From: Pseudomonadota bacterium
GTDB lineage: Bacteria; Pseudomonadota; Alphaproteobacteria; Rhizobiales; Beijerinckiaceae
NCBI GenBank assembly: GCA_023452965.1
Contig: JAEXUU010000289.1
Span: 1 to 7,594 of the forward strand
Reading direction: 5' to 3'
Length of the DNA stretch: 7,594 nucleotides
The position numbers and the translations under genes were made by a program. Below, piece after piece: positions 1-6,128 of the stretch; the first letter of the stretch is position 1, and the number at the start of each line of letters is the position of its first letter. The notes below the pieces were generated by a model. The model had not been told where the DNA came from, did no database searches, and saw only the letters and a list, made by a program, of their open reading frames with translations.

Positions 1-323
1 CTCCGGGCGAGGTCGCGGTCGAGGAGACCTTCGTCAACCGCGACCCGCAATCGGCGCTGAAGCTCGGCCAGGCGCGCGGCGTCGCGCTGGTGGTTCCGGC
101 GCTGGCGGGGCTGGAGGTCGCCGAATATGCGGCGAACCTGGTCAAGAAGACGGTGGTCGGCGTCGGCCATGCCGACAAGAAGCAGGTGCAGGCGATGATC
201 CGCGTGCTCCTGCCCAAGGCGGAGACAAGGAGCGCCGATGCTGCCGATGCGCTGGCGGTGGCAATCTGCCATGCCCAGCACCGCGGCGCCCGGGCGATGT
301 TGGCGAAGTATCAGGCCCGGTAG
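1..323 (+). CDS. ruvC: RuvC Holliday-junction endonuclease, 3' end only
   Basis: This is the C-terminal 106 residues of the crossover-junction endonuclease RuvC, which cuts Holliday junctions symmetrically while docked on RuvAB. The gene starts before the window; the reading frame has its first complete codon at base 3 and stops with TAG at 321-323. Directly visible are the stretch [20 protein letters not shown], matching the family block around catalytic Glu66 of E. coli RuvC (the Glu codon here is at 21-23), and [12 protein letters not shown], which carries the last two metal-binding aspartates (codons at 237-239 and 246-248, equivalent to Asp138 and Asp141). Three of the four catalytic acidic residues are therefore present; the first lies outside the window. 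The end overlaps the end of the convergent oxidase gene by 13 bp. ruvC is normally followed directly by ruvA on the same strand, but here an antisense gene lies between them. Identification is very secure. Confidence 0.96.
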   Translation, partial: PGEVAVEETFVNRDPQSALKLGQARGVALVVPALAGLEVAEYAANLVKKTVVGVGHADKKQVQAMIRVLLPKAETRSADAADALAVAICHAQHRGARAMLAKYQAR

Positions 324-1522
324 GCGTAGAGCTCGGCATCCGGATCGCCCTTGCCGGTGAGGCCGGCCCGGACGATCTCGGCGCCGATGCGGCTATAGGT
401 GATGCCGTTGCCGCCAAAGCCCATCACGGCCCAGCAGTTCTTCAACCCGGGCATCTCGCCGATCGTCGGCAGCCCCGTGGTGGAGGCGCCGAAGGTGCCG
501 GCCCAGGCAAAATCGGCCCGCGTGTCGCGGCCGGGCAGCAGCTTGGCGAGCTTCTTCTGCAAGGTCGCAGTCTTGGCTTCGATCAGGCGGTCGCGTGCCT
601 CTTCGTCGACGAAATCCTCGTCCTCACCGCCGCAGATCACGCGGCCATCGGGCGTGGTGCGCAGATAGAGATAGGGCTCGGAGGCTTCCCAGATGAAGCA
701 GCGTTCAGGCCAGAGGCGGCGCGGCTGCGGGACGGTGGCGATCGCCCAGGTCGAGATCGCCTGATGCCCCTTGGGCTCGTGCCCGAACGGGATCTCGTAG
801 CCGGTGCAGAACACGACATGGCGGCTGCTTATGCGTGCGCCGGCCTTCGTGCGCAGGACGACGGAACGCGGCCTGTCATCGATGTCGACGATCTCGACCG
901 GGCTGGCGAGCCGCGCGCCGCGGGCGATCGCGATGCGCAGGAACGCGGCGGCGAGAGCGCGCGGATCGACCTCGATATTGTCGTAGCCGAGCAGGGCGGC
1001 CCGGCGCCCGATGCCGAAGCGCTCCTTGAGCGCGGCGGTGCCGAGAAAGGCGGTCTCGAATCCGGCGAGGCGGCGCGCCTCGCCCTCGCGGGACAGGGCC
1101 TCGGCGTCGAGCAGGTTGCCGGCGAGGTAGAGCGAATCGCGCTTACGCATCGGGGCGAGCGACAGGGCGCGGATGCGGGCGCCAAGCCCGTCCAGTGCCA
1201 GCCGCGAGCGCCGCCAGGCCCGGATCGCCGCCTCCTCGCCGATCTGGCGGGAGAGCTTGGTCAGGGGCTGGTCGATCTCGTATTGGAGGAGGGCGGTGCT
1301 GGCGACGGTCGAGCCACGGACCGGGCCGCGCCGGTCGACGATCAGCACGCCCAGCCCGGATTCGCTGAGCGCATCGGCGACCATGGCGCCCGAAATGCCG
1401 GCGCCGATCACCACGACATCGGCGTCCGCATCGCCAGCAAGCTCCCAGCCCGGCACGGAAGGCGCCCGCTTCTCCTGCCAGACCGAGCGGCCGGTCCGCA
1501 GGTCCCTCTTCTTCGTCAGCAC
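311..1522 (-). CDS. FAD-dependent oxidoreductase, DAO/DadA-like family
   Basis: This 403-residue protein looks like a cytosolic FAD-dependent amine or D-amino-acid oxidase/dehydrogenase of the DAO superfamily. The Rossmann dinucleotide-binding motif [10 protein letters not shown] lies near residues 36-45, followed by an acidic residue at the end of the second strand (IVDRRG). The C-terminal FAD-contact block [10 protein letters not shown] is at 368-377, as in glycine oxidase and PuuB-like enzymes. Family members deaminate amines or amino acids using FAD, but the substrate cannot be read from sequence. There is no signal peptide or membrane segment. The chosen start is a GTG at 1520-1522; only a weak purine run (GAAGAA) precedes it. 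The frame stays open upstream and an AGGAG lies about 27 bases before the GTG, but no in-frame ATG, GTG or TTG lies between, so the exact start is uncertain. It is transcribed against the ruv genes and diverges from ruvA. Confidence 0.88.
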   Translation of the reverse strand: MLTKKRDLRTGRSVWQEKRAPSVPGWELAGDADADVVVIGAGISGAMVADALSESGLGVLIVDRRGPVRGSTVASTALLQYEIDQPLTKLSRQIGEEAAIRAWRRSRLALDGLGARIRALSLAPMRKRDSLYLAGNLLDAEALSREGEARRLAGFETAFLGTAALKERFGIGRRAALLGYDNIEVDPRALAAAFLRIAIARGARLASPVEIVDIDDRPRSVVLRTKAGARISSRHVVFCTGYEIPFGHEPKGHQAISTWAIATVPQPRRLWPERCFIWEASEPYLYLRTTPDGRVICGGEDEDFVDEEARDRLIEAKTATLQKKLAKLLPGRDTRADFAWAGTFGASTTGLPTIGEMPGLKNCWAVMGFGGNGITYSRIGAEIVRAGLTGKGDPDAELYAYRA

Positions 1523-1564
1523 GTCTTCTTCAGCACTTGGCGCCCCCCACTCCTGGTGGAGAAC

Positions 1565-1630
1565 GCATGATCGCCGCGAATGATCCGCGCTGGCTGGAAG
1601 GGGCGATCATGCTAACAGGATGCATGATCG
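1565..1630. repeat. Three copies of GCATGATCG around the ruvA start
   Basis: The 9-mer GCATGATCG occurs at 1565-1573 (forward), 1604-1612 (reverse complement, CGATCATGC) and 1622-1630 (forward). The last two form a perfect 9-bp inverted repeat with a 9-base loop, which could fold as a hairpin in the mRNA. The stem contains both candidate ruvA start codons (ATG 1609 and ATG 1624). The repeats lie in the only non-coding gap between the divergent oxidase and ruvA genes, where the promoters of both should be. The arrangement is seen directly. A role as operator or translation-control hairpin is inference. Confidence 0.5.
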
Positions 1631-2241
1631 GAAAGCTAAAGGGCCTCATCGATTCGTATGGCGAGGACTTCGTCATCGTCGACGTTCAGGGCGTCGGCTA
1701 TGTCGTGCAGTGCTCGTCGCGCACTTTGCAGCGTCTGCCCAAGACCGGCGAGGCTGCGGCGCTCTCGATCGAGACGCATGTCCGCGAGGATGCGATCCGG
1801 CTCTACGGCTTCCTGTCCGATACCGAGCGCGACTGGTTCCGCCTGATGCAGACGGTGCAGGGCGTCGGCGCCAAGGTCGCGCTGGCGATCCTCTCGACGC
1901 TCGAGCCCGGGGCGCTGGCGACGGCGATCGCGACCGGCGACAAGGCGGCGGTGGCTCGCGCATCCGGCGTCGGGCCGAAGCTGGCGCAGCGAATCTGCGC
2001 CGAGCTCAAGGACAAGGCTCCGGCCTTCGGCCATATCGATGCCGGCGTCGCCGAACTCGCCGGCGCGCTCGACGACAAGCGGCTGCCGCAACCGGTCGCC
2101 GATGCGGTCTCGGCCCTGGCCAATCTCGGCTATCCGCAGGCGCAGGCCGTGGCCGCGGTCGCGGCCGCTTCGCGGGCCGCCGGGGAGGGCGCCGGAACGG
2201 CGCAGCTGATCCGGCTCGGCCTGAAGGAACTGGCGAAATGA
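1624..2241 (+). CDS. ruvA: Holliday-junction branch-migration protein RuvA
   Basis: RuvA (205 residues, normal family length) forms the tetramer that clamps the Holliday junction and loads the RuvB motors. The N-terminal OB-fold begins with the hallmark MIGKLKG. Two helix-hairpin-helix motifs follow (VQGVGAK at 78-84 and SGVGPK at 114-119), then an acidic linker and the C-terminal RuvB-binding three-helix domain from about residue 157 ([14 protein letters not shown]). The start is set by family convention at ATG 1624, where the only Shine-Dalgarno-like bases (AGGA) sit just 3-4 bases upstream. An in-frame ATG at 1609 has a better ribosome site (AAGGGG, 1598-1603, spacing 5) and would add MLTGC, so it may be the true start. 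The stop codon overlaps the ATG of the acetyltransferase (ATGA), indicating translational coupling. A hairpin-forming repeat covers both start codons. Confidence 0.96.
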   Translation: MIGKLKGLIDSYGEDFVIVDVQGVGYVVQCSSRTLQRLPKTGEAAALSIETHVREDAIRLYGFLSDTERDWFRLMQTVQGVGAKVALAILSTLEPGALATAIATGDKAAVARASGVGPKLAQRICAELKDKAPAFGHIDAGVAELAGALDDKRLPQPVADAVSALANLGYPQAQAVAAVAAASRAAGEGAGTAQLIRLGLKELAK

Positions 2242-2723
2242 GCCGCGCGCCGGAACTGGTCCGTGAGATCGACGACAAGAGCGCCTTCCTGGCGCTGATG
2301 ATGCGGCACTGGGGCTCGCATCGCATGATGATCGGGCTGAAGACCTATGACTGCGCCGAGATTCCGCTGCTCGGCCTGTTCACGGCCGCCGGCGAGCCGC
2401 TGGCACTGGCGAGCTGGGCTCCCGACGGCGACACCGCGGTGCTCTGCGCGCTGCATGCGCTGAAGCCCGGCGAAGGCGCGGCGGAGCGGCTGCTCGATGC
2501 GGTCAAGGCGGCGGCGAAGGCGCGCGGCGCCGTCAGGCTGCGGGCCATGCTGACCAATGACAACATGCCGGGCCTGGCATTCTACCAGAAGCTCGGATTC
2601 CGCTTCTCGGGGCTTTATGTCGAGGCGATCGATGCCTACCGCTCGGTGATCCCGACGATCATCAAGACCGGCTATCAGGGCCTGCCCGTGCGCGACGCGC
2701 TCGAATTGGAGATCGCGTTGTGA
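2238..2723 (+). CDS. GNAT family N-acetyltransferase
   Basis: This 161-residue soluble protein resembles GCN5-related N-acetyltransferases, which move an acetyl group from acetyl-CoA to an amine. The acetyl-CoA pyrophosphate-binding turn is [10 protein letters not shown] (residues 77-86), shortened compared with the classic R/Q-x-x-G-x-G/A. Next come the TNDN block (106-109) and [11 protein letters not shown] (115-125), the usual GNAT motif-B helix and strand. The tail ([17 protein letters not shown]) resembles a common bacterial subgroup ending in IP-x-I...GIP-x-RDEIELE. The substrate is unknown. Its ATG overlaps the ruvA stop (ATGA) with an AAGGA about 9 bases upstream, and its stop overlaps the ruvB start (GTGA), so it is embedded in and coupled to the ruvAB operon. 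Acting on a small molecule is as likely as acting on a protein; a link to RuvAB is only suggested by position. Confidence 0.87.
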   Translation: MSRAPELVREIDDKSAFLALMMRHWGSHRMMIGLKTYDCAEIPLLGLFTAAGEPLALASWAPDGDTAVLCALHALKPGEGAAERLLDAVKAAAKARGAVRLRAMLTNDNMPGLAFYQKLGFRFSGLYVEAIDAYRSVIPTIIKTGYQGLPVRDALELEIAL

Positions 2724-3766
2724 GTGAACCCCGGCGATTGGTGACGCCCGAGCGTCGCGACGACGACAGCGAGAGCTCGCTGCGGCCGCTTTCGCTCGCC
2801 GATTTCACCGGCCAGGCGGCGGCGCGGGCGAATCTGCAGGTCTTCATCAATGCCGCACGCACCCGCGGCGATGCGCTCGACCATGTCCTGTTCGTCGGGC
2901 CGCCCGGCCTCGGCAAGACGACGTTGGCGCAGATCGTGGCGCGCGAGCTCGGCGTCAATTTCCGCTCGACCTCCGGGCCGGTGATCGCCAAGGCCGGAGA
3001 CCTCGCGGCTCAGCTCACCAATCTCGAAGAGCGCGACGTGCTCTTCATCGACGAGATCCACCGGCTCAATCCGGCCGTCGAGGAAATCCTCTATCCGGCG
3101 ATGGAGGACTACCAGCTCGACCTGATCATCGGCGAGGGGCCGGCGGCGCGCTCGGTCAAGATCGACCTGCCGAAGTTCACTTTGGTCGGCGCGACGACGC
3201 GGGCCGGTTTGCTGACGACGCCGTTGCGCGACCGCTTCGGCATTCCGGTCAGGCTGCAGTTTTATACGGTCGAGGAATTGCAGGGCATCGTCGCGCGTGG
3301 TGCGCGGGTGCTGGGCGTGCCGATGTCGGATGACGGCGCCAACGAGATCGCGCGCCGGTCCCGTGGGACGCCCCGAATAGCGGGACGCCTGCTGCGACGT
3401 GTGCGCGACTTCGCGATCGTAGACGGCGATGCGATCGTCACTCGCAAGGTCGCCGACAAGGCGCTCAGTCTGCTTGAGGTCGACGGGATCGGCCTCGACC
3501 TGATGGACCGGCGCTATCTCACAATGGTCGCGGTGAATTTCGGCGGCGGTCCGGTCGGCATCGAGACCATCGCGGCGGCGCTCTCCGAGCCGCGCGACGC
3601 GATCGAGGAGATCATCGAGCCCTTCCTGCTGCAGCAGGGTTTCTTGCAACGCACGCCGCGCGGGCGCCTTTTGACCGCGCATGCTTTCCGGCATCTCGGC
3701 ATGGCCGAGCCCAAGCGCGATACGGCGCAGTTCGGGTTGTTCGGCGATGAGGAGGACGAGGCGTGA
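2720..3766 (+). CDS. ruvB: Holliday-junction branch-migration ATPase RuvB
   Basis: RuvB (348 residues) is the hexameric AAA+ motor that pumps DNA through the RuvA-bound junction. All family landmarks are intact: Walker A GPPGLGKT (60-67), Walker B VLFIDE (107-112), sensor 1 GATT (157-160), arginine finger in LRDRFG (Arg172), sensor 2 around [14 protein letters not shown] (214-227), and a C-terminal winged-helix domain with the conserved TPRGR (312-316). The start is GTG at 2720, supported by GGAG at 2708-2711 (spacing 8) and by the ...[13 protein letters not shown]-terminus expected of the family. It overlaps the acetyltransferase stop by 4 bp and its own stop overlaps the next gene. The acidic tail after the winged helix contains QFGLF (338-341 region), which resembles a sliding-clamp-binding pentapeptide; this is speculative. 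Confidence 0.97.
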   Translation: MSEPRRLVTPERRDDDSESSLRPLSLADFTGQAAARANLQVFINAARTRGDALDHVLFVGPPGLGKTTLAQIVARELGVNFRSTSGPVIAKAGDLAAQLTNLEERDVLFIDEIHRLNPAVEEILYPAMEDYQLDLIIGEGPAARSVKIDLPKFTLVGATTRAGLLTTPLRDRFGIPVRLQFYTVEELQGIVARGARVLGVPMSDDGANEIARRSRGTPRIAGRLLRRVRDFAIVDGDAIVTRKVADKALSLLEVDGIGLDLMDRRYLTMVAVNFGGGPVGIETIAAALSEPRDAIEEIIEPFLLQQGFLQRTPRGRLLTAHAFRHLGMAEPKRDTAQFGLFGDEEDEA

Positions 3767-4299
3767 TCGGCAGGGGTAAGGCGCTGGCCCTGGCACTCGC
3801 GCTTTCCGGGCAGATCGCCATATCGGCCTCCCCGGTGCGAGCGGACGATGTCTCGCCGCGCGGGCCGGTCTCAGAGGCCTACGCCATCACCATCAAGACG
3901 CTGAAGGGAGCCGGGAAGCCCGCCTGGCGTCCGCCGCATCGCGACAGGCTGATGAGCCGGGAGCTTGCCGCGCTCTTCGCCCGCGACGACCTCTACCAGG
4001 AGGAGAGTGGCGATATGGGCCAGATCGGCGCCGATCCCTTCCTCAACGGTCAGGACGGCGAGATTAAGAAGCTTAGCCTGGACACCATCCCCGTCGCGCC
4101 GGGCAAGGCGACGGTCGTTGCCAGCTTCCGCAGCTTCGGCAAGCCCGTCACCGTCCAGTTCAGGATGGTGCGGGAGAATGGCGGCTGGCGCATCGACGAC
4201 ATCGTCGACCAGTTCGAAGGCAAGGACTACTCGGTCCGCGAGGCCCTGTCGCAGCCCTATGACTGCGGCTCGTTCATGGGCAAGCCCTGCAAGCGCTGA
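3763..4299 (+). CDS. Secreted DUF3828-like protein
   Basis: This is a 178-residue exported protein of unknown function. It has a typical Sec signal peptide: a positively charged start (MIGRGK), a hydrophobic run to about residue 21, and a plausible signal peptidase I site after PVRA (residue 27). The mature part contains an [12 protein letters not shown] segment, a beta-rich central region and [16 protein letters not shown], which resembles DUF3828/lumazine-binding-like periplasmic proteins where a 'W-x-I-x-DI' strand precedes a final helix. Two cysteines near the C-terminus ([11 protein letters not shown]) could form a disulphide in the periplasm. The GTG start at 3763 overlaps the ruvB stop and has a strong ribosome site (GGAGG, 3751-3755, spacing 7), so it is co-translated with ruvB. 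A link to recombination is unlikely given its export; it more plausibly relates to the downstream envelope genes. The family assignment is tentative. Confidence 0.85.
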   Translation: MIGRGKALALALALSGQIAISASPVRADDVSPRGPVSEAYAITIKTLKGAGKPAWRPPHRDRLMSRELAALFARDDLYQEESGDMGQIGADPFLNGQDGEIKKLSLDTIPVAPGKATVVASFRSFGKPVTVQFRMVRENGGWRIDDIVDQFEGKDYSVREALSQPYDCGSFMGKPCKR

Positions 4300-4300
4300 G

Positions 4301-4328
4301 GCGCGCCCCGCTCCGTCTACTGGCGCGC
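4301..4328. terminator. Inverted repeat between convergent genes, possible terminator
   Basis: GCGCGCC at 4301-4307 and GGCGCGC at 4322-4328 are perfect 7-bp arms separated by 14 bases. They start right after the stop of the DUF3828-like gene and overlap the end of the convergent small minus-strand gene. Neither side has a clear T-run, so it may be only a weak bidirectional terminator, or simply GC-rich coincidence. Confidence 0.3.
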
Positions 4329-4529
4329 GAATTTGGACCGCTGCATGGCCGGAAGCTGGCCGGCATGATCGAGTGCGCCGGACGGCGCTTCGCGATCGCT
4401 CTCGATCGGCTGCATGCCCGCGTCGCGGTTGCGACTTTCCGGCCGGGTCGGCTCGGTGTCCGCCTTGCGCTTCCGATCCAGCGCCTTGCGGGCCTTGGCC
4501 TGCTGGGCCGCGTGTCGCAGCTTCTCCAT
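4317..4529 (-). CDS. Small basic hypothetical protein
   Basis: I do not recognise this 70-residue protein. It is highly hydrophilic. The N-terminal 25 residues (MEKLRHAAQQAKARKALDRK and on) are strongly basic and look helical, followed by a low-complexity, probably disordered, Pro/Asp/Arg-rich half. There is no signal peptide or membrane segment. Support for its being real: an ATG start with GGAG about 9 bases upstream on the minus strand, placement in a gap with no plus-strand gene, and tidy convergence with the DUF3828-like gene. Against it: small size, no family, and the GC-rich context produces many spurious frames. It diverges from ybgC, with about 170 bp between. It could be a nucleic-acid-binding or stress-related small protein, but no function should be assigned. 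Confidence 0.5.
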   Translation of the reverse strand: MEKLRHAAQQAKARKALDRKRKADTEPTRPESRNRDAGMQPIESDREAPSGALDHAGQLPAMQRSKFARQ

Positions 4530-4699
4530 CGATTTGGTCTCCGTCCGGTTGCCCGGTGATAACCTGTGGGCGGTGGCGAGGTTCCCTTGCGGCCGGAGCG
4601 GGCGGTTGTGGTCGCGCTGCCTTCGGGGCTAAAGCTCGCGGCACGCCCGCGAAAGGAAGCGCGGCTGTGCTCCCGGGAGCCGGCCGCCTGAGAGCCTCA

Positions 4700-5125
4700 A
4701 TGACCGAATCGAACGCTGCGCCTGCCGGCCACCGGATTTCCGTCCGCGTCTACTACGAGGACACCGACTTCTCCGGCGTCGTCTACCACGCCTCCTATCT
4801 GCGTTTCATGGAGCGCGGCCGCACCGAGCTGATCCGCGCGCTCGGGATCGAGCAGCGCGAGCTGTTCGACGGCGATCAGGCGCTCGGCTTCGCCGTCCGG
4901 CGCATGACGATCGATTTCGTCAGGCCGGCGGTGATGGACGATCTCCTGACGGTGGAGACGCGTCCGACGCTGGCGCGCGGCGCCACAATGGAGCTCGACC
5001 AGCGCATCCTGCGCGGCGAGGAGGTCCTGATCACTGCGCAGGTCAAAGTCGCCTGTGTCGGTGGCGGCAAGGCGCGGCGCATCCCCGACGTGCTGCGGCA
5101 CCGTCTGGGCCTCGAGATCGTCTGA
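4700..5125 (+). CDS. ybgC: Tol-Pal associated acyl-CoA thioesterase YbgC
   Basis: YbgC is a hotdog-fold 4-hydroxybenzoyl-CoA thioesterase family enzyme that hydrolyses acyl-CoA in the cytoplasm and is typically the first gene of the tol-pal cluster. The 141-residue length fits. The signature YYEDTDFSGVVYHASYLRF (residues 18-36) holds the conserved active-site Asp (Asp23) and His30, followed by MERGRTELIR; the second half (TIDFVRPAVMDDLLTVET) is the hotdog central strand region. The start ATG 4700 is preceded by GAGAG with about 5 bases spacing, and begins the family's usual short hydrophilic lead. A long open frame in the same phase continues upstream but is antisense or shifted relative to other genes and has no YbgC homology. 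In the common order ybgC lies directly before tolQ; here two genes intervene. Confidence 0.95.
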   Translation: MTESNAAPAGHRISVRVYYEDTDFSGVVYHASYLRFMERGRTELIRALGIEQRELFDGDQALGFAVRRMTIDFVRPAVMDDLLTVETRPTLARGATMELDQRILRGEEVLITAQVKVACVGGGKARRIPDVLRHRLGLEIV

Positions 5126-5133
5126 GCGGGGCT

Positions 5134-5162
5134 GCTCGGACTGGCATCGACCCGGTCCGAGC
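5134..5162 (+). terminator. Stem-loop after ybgC, possible terminator or attenuator
   Basis: GCTCGGAC (5134-5141) and GTCCGAGC (5155-5162) pair perfectly. The stem can extend inward by a T-G wobble and two G-C pairs, giving about 11 bp with a 7-base loop. It starts 8 bases after the ybgC stop. No T-run follows, so a factor-independent terminator is not certain; it could also be a transcript-end stabiliser. It ends 2 bases before the tetR operator-like dyad begins. Confidence 0.45.
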
Positions 5163-5164
5163 GC

Positions 5165-5185
5165 CATGTTAGTGCCCGTAACATG
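5165..5185. promoter_or_regulatory. Dyad over the tetR start codon, likely TetR auto-operator
   Basis: CATGTTA (5165-5171) and TAACATG (5179-5185) form a perfect 7-bp inverted repeat with a 7-base spacer. The right arm includes the tetR start codon (5183-5185). TetR-family repressors commonly bind such dyads next to their own gene and repress themselves. The 19-bp core has the same length and outer half-sites as a second dyad upstream of the DUF2852 gene. The dyad is seen directly; binding by this regulator is inferred. Confidence 0.6.
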
Positions 5186-5830
5186 AGCTGGAAACGCGAC
5201 GAGCCCGGTCAGCCGCGGGGCTATCACCACGGCAACCTCAAGGAAGCGCTGATCCGCGCTGCGCTCGGCCTGATCGGCGAGAAGGGGCCAAACGGCTTCA
5301 CCTTCGCCGAGGCGGCCCGCATGGCCGGCGTCAGCCCCGCCGCGCCCTATCGCCATTATCGCGACCGCGACGAATTGCTGGCCGATGTCGCGGTGCGCGG
5401 CTTCATCGCCTTCGAGGCCGCCCTGGCCAAGGCCTGGGATGGCGGCAAGCCCGATCCGGAAACCGCCTTCCACCGGCTCGGTCGGGCCTATCTCGCCTTC
5501 GCGCATGACGAGCCGGCCTTCTATTCGGCGATGTTCGAGGCCGGCGTGCCGCTTGATGCCAGCCCGGAATTGCGGGCCGCCGCCGACCGTTCCTTCCAGC
5601 AATTGCGCCAGGCCGCCGAGACGCTGATCGCGGCACTGCCTCAGGGCAAGCGGCCGCCGGCCCTGATGATGGCGCTGCATATCTGGGCGATGTCGCATGG
5701 CGTCGCCGCCCTGTTCGGCCGGGCCGATGGCGGCAGGCGGCCCTTGCCGATGTCGGCTTCCGACCTGCTGGAGGCCGGGATGCTGGTCTACCTCAAGGGC
5801 CTCGGCCTGCCGCCCGAGCAGGCTGGCTGA
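5183..5830 (+). CDS. TetR/AcrR family transcriptional regulator
   Basis: This 215-residue protein is a TetR-family DNA-binding regulator. The N-terminal helix-turn-helix domain spans about residues 14-65: GYHHGNLKEALIRAALGLIG, the turn FTFAEAARMAGVS, and the recognition helix ending APYRHYRDRDELL. The rest is an all-helical ligand-binding and dimerisation domain resembling the WHG-type C-terminal domain seen in this 'GYHHGNL' subgroup (MMALHIWAMSHGVAALFG). The inducer cannot be told from sequence. The only suitable ATG is 5183; no Shine-Dalgarno sequence precedes it, and the start codon lies inside a perfect dyad, so the mRNA may be leaderless or very short-leadered and autorepressed. Neighbours are ybgC upstream and, after nearly 300 bp, the DUF2852 gene, whose upstream region has a related dyad and is the best candidate target. 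Confidence 0.93.
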   Translation: MSWKRDEPGQPRGYHHGNLKEALIRAALGLIGEKGPNGFTFAEAARMAGVSPAAPYRHYRDRDELLADVAVRGFIAFEAALAKAWDGGKPDPETAFHRLGRAYLAFAHDEPAFYSAMFEAGVPLDASPELRAAADRSFQQLRQAAETLIAALPQGKRPPALMMALHIWAMSHGVAALFGRADGGRRPLPMSASDLLEAGMLVYLKGLGLPPEQAG

Positions 5831-6128
5831 AGGCCGCACAGGCTTCGCCCAACGCGCACTGTCGTTCCGGCCAGCCCGGTCGCATCCCGGAAACGGTCCG
5901 CACATCATTCAGAGGGCTCAGGCATTGATCCCCGGGGCTGTGCGCGGGGGGCGGCTTGTCCGTGCCGACGGGGAGGCGACTCAGAATTTTCTGCGTCTCG
6001 TCTTGAAACGCTTGGCAGTCGCGGCCAGATATGTAAATGTGATTTACATTCACACGGTCGGCGTCCGCCGATCGGGGAGGTTGGCCGGCAGTGGCACCCG
6101 CCGCTGCCATCTGTTTCGAGAGGGAACG
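5831..6128. other. Intergenic region between tetR and DUF2852 gene
   Basis: About 298 bp with no convincing gene. It begins without a clear terminator for tetR. It becomes locally AT-rich from about 5980, with a small CAGAA/TTCTG repeat at 5982-5993, a TTGAAA that could be a -35 element at 6003-6008, and then the strong dyad at 6031-6049. No good -10 match at standard spacing is seen; TATGTA at 6030-6035 is only a weak candidate. This is very likely the promoter and operator region of the DUF2852 gene. Confidence 0.5.
6031..6054. promoter_or_regulatory. Nested dyads upstream of DUF2852 gene, likely operator
   Basis: ATGTAAA (6031-6037) and TTTACAT (6043-6049) form a perfect inverted repeat with a 5-base spacer TGTGA. 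A second, overlapping pair, TGTGA (6038-6042) and TCACA (6050-6054), is also perfect with a 7-base spacer. The first dyad spans 19 bp, like the one over the tetR start, and matches it at 12 of 19 positions, including ATGT and ACAT at the two ends. It lies 79 bases before the DUF2852 start. A TetR binding site is the most economical reading; a CRP/FNR-type site is less likely because the CRP spacer is 6. Confidence 0.55.

Noticed and set aside
764..1570. Long plus-strand open frame inside the oxidase gene
   Set aside because: It is antisense to the FAD oxidase, which has intact Rossmann and C-terminal FAD motifs; the frame has no domain.
1561..1575. Possible LexA/SOS box (GAAC-N7-GAAC) upstream of ruvA
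   Set aside because: A GAAC is present at 1561-1564, but the second half at the correct spacing reads CGCC, so there is no alphaproteobacterial SOS box.
2675..3796. Long minus-strand open frame (373 codons) opposite ruvB
   Set aside because: It lies antisense to the clearly identified ruvB, has Arg/Asp-rich shadow composition and no recognisable domain.
3871..4644. Minus-strand frame of 257 codons spanning the DUF3828-like gene
   Set aside because: It overlaps a gene with a clear signal peptide and strong ribosome site; composition is low-complexity Arg/Ala/Gly.
4697..5908. Long minus-strand open frame (403 codons) opposite ybgC and tetR
   Set aside because: It covers two well-supported plus-strand genes and their intergenic operator; its sequence is typical of a GC-rich antisense shadow.
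6038..6054. CRP-like site TGTGA...TCACA
   Set aside because: The spacer is 7 rather than the 6 bases of a CRP site, and it overlaps a better dyad that matches the tetR one; kept only as a minor alternative.
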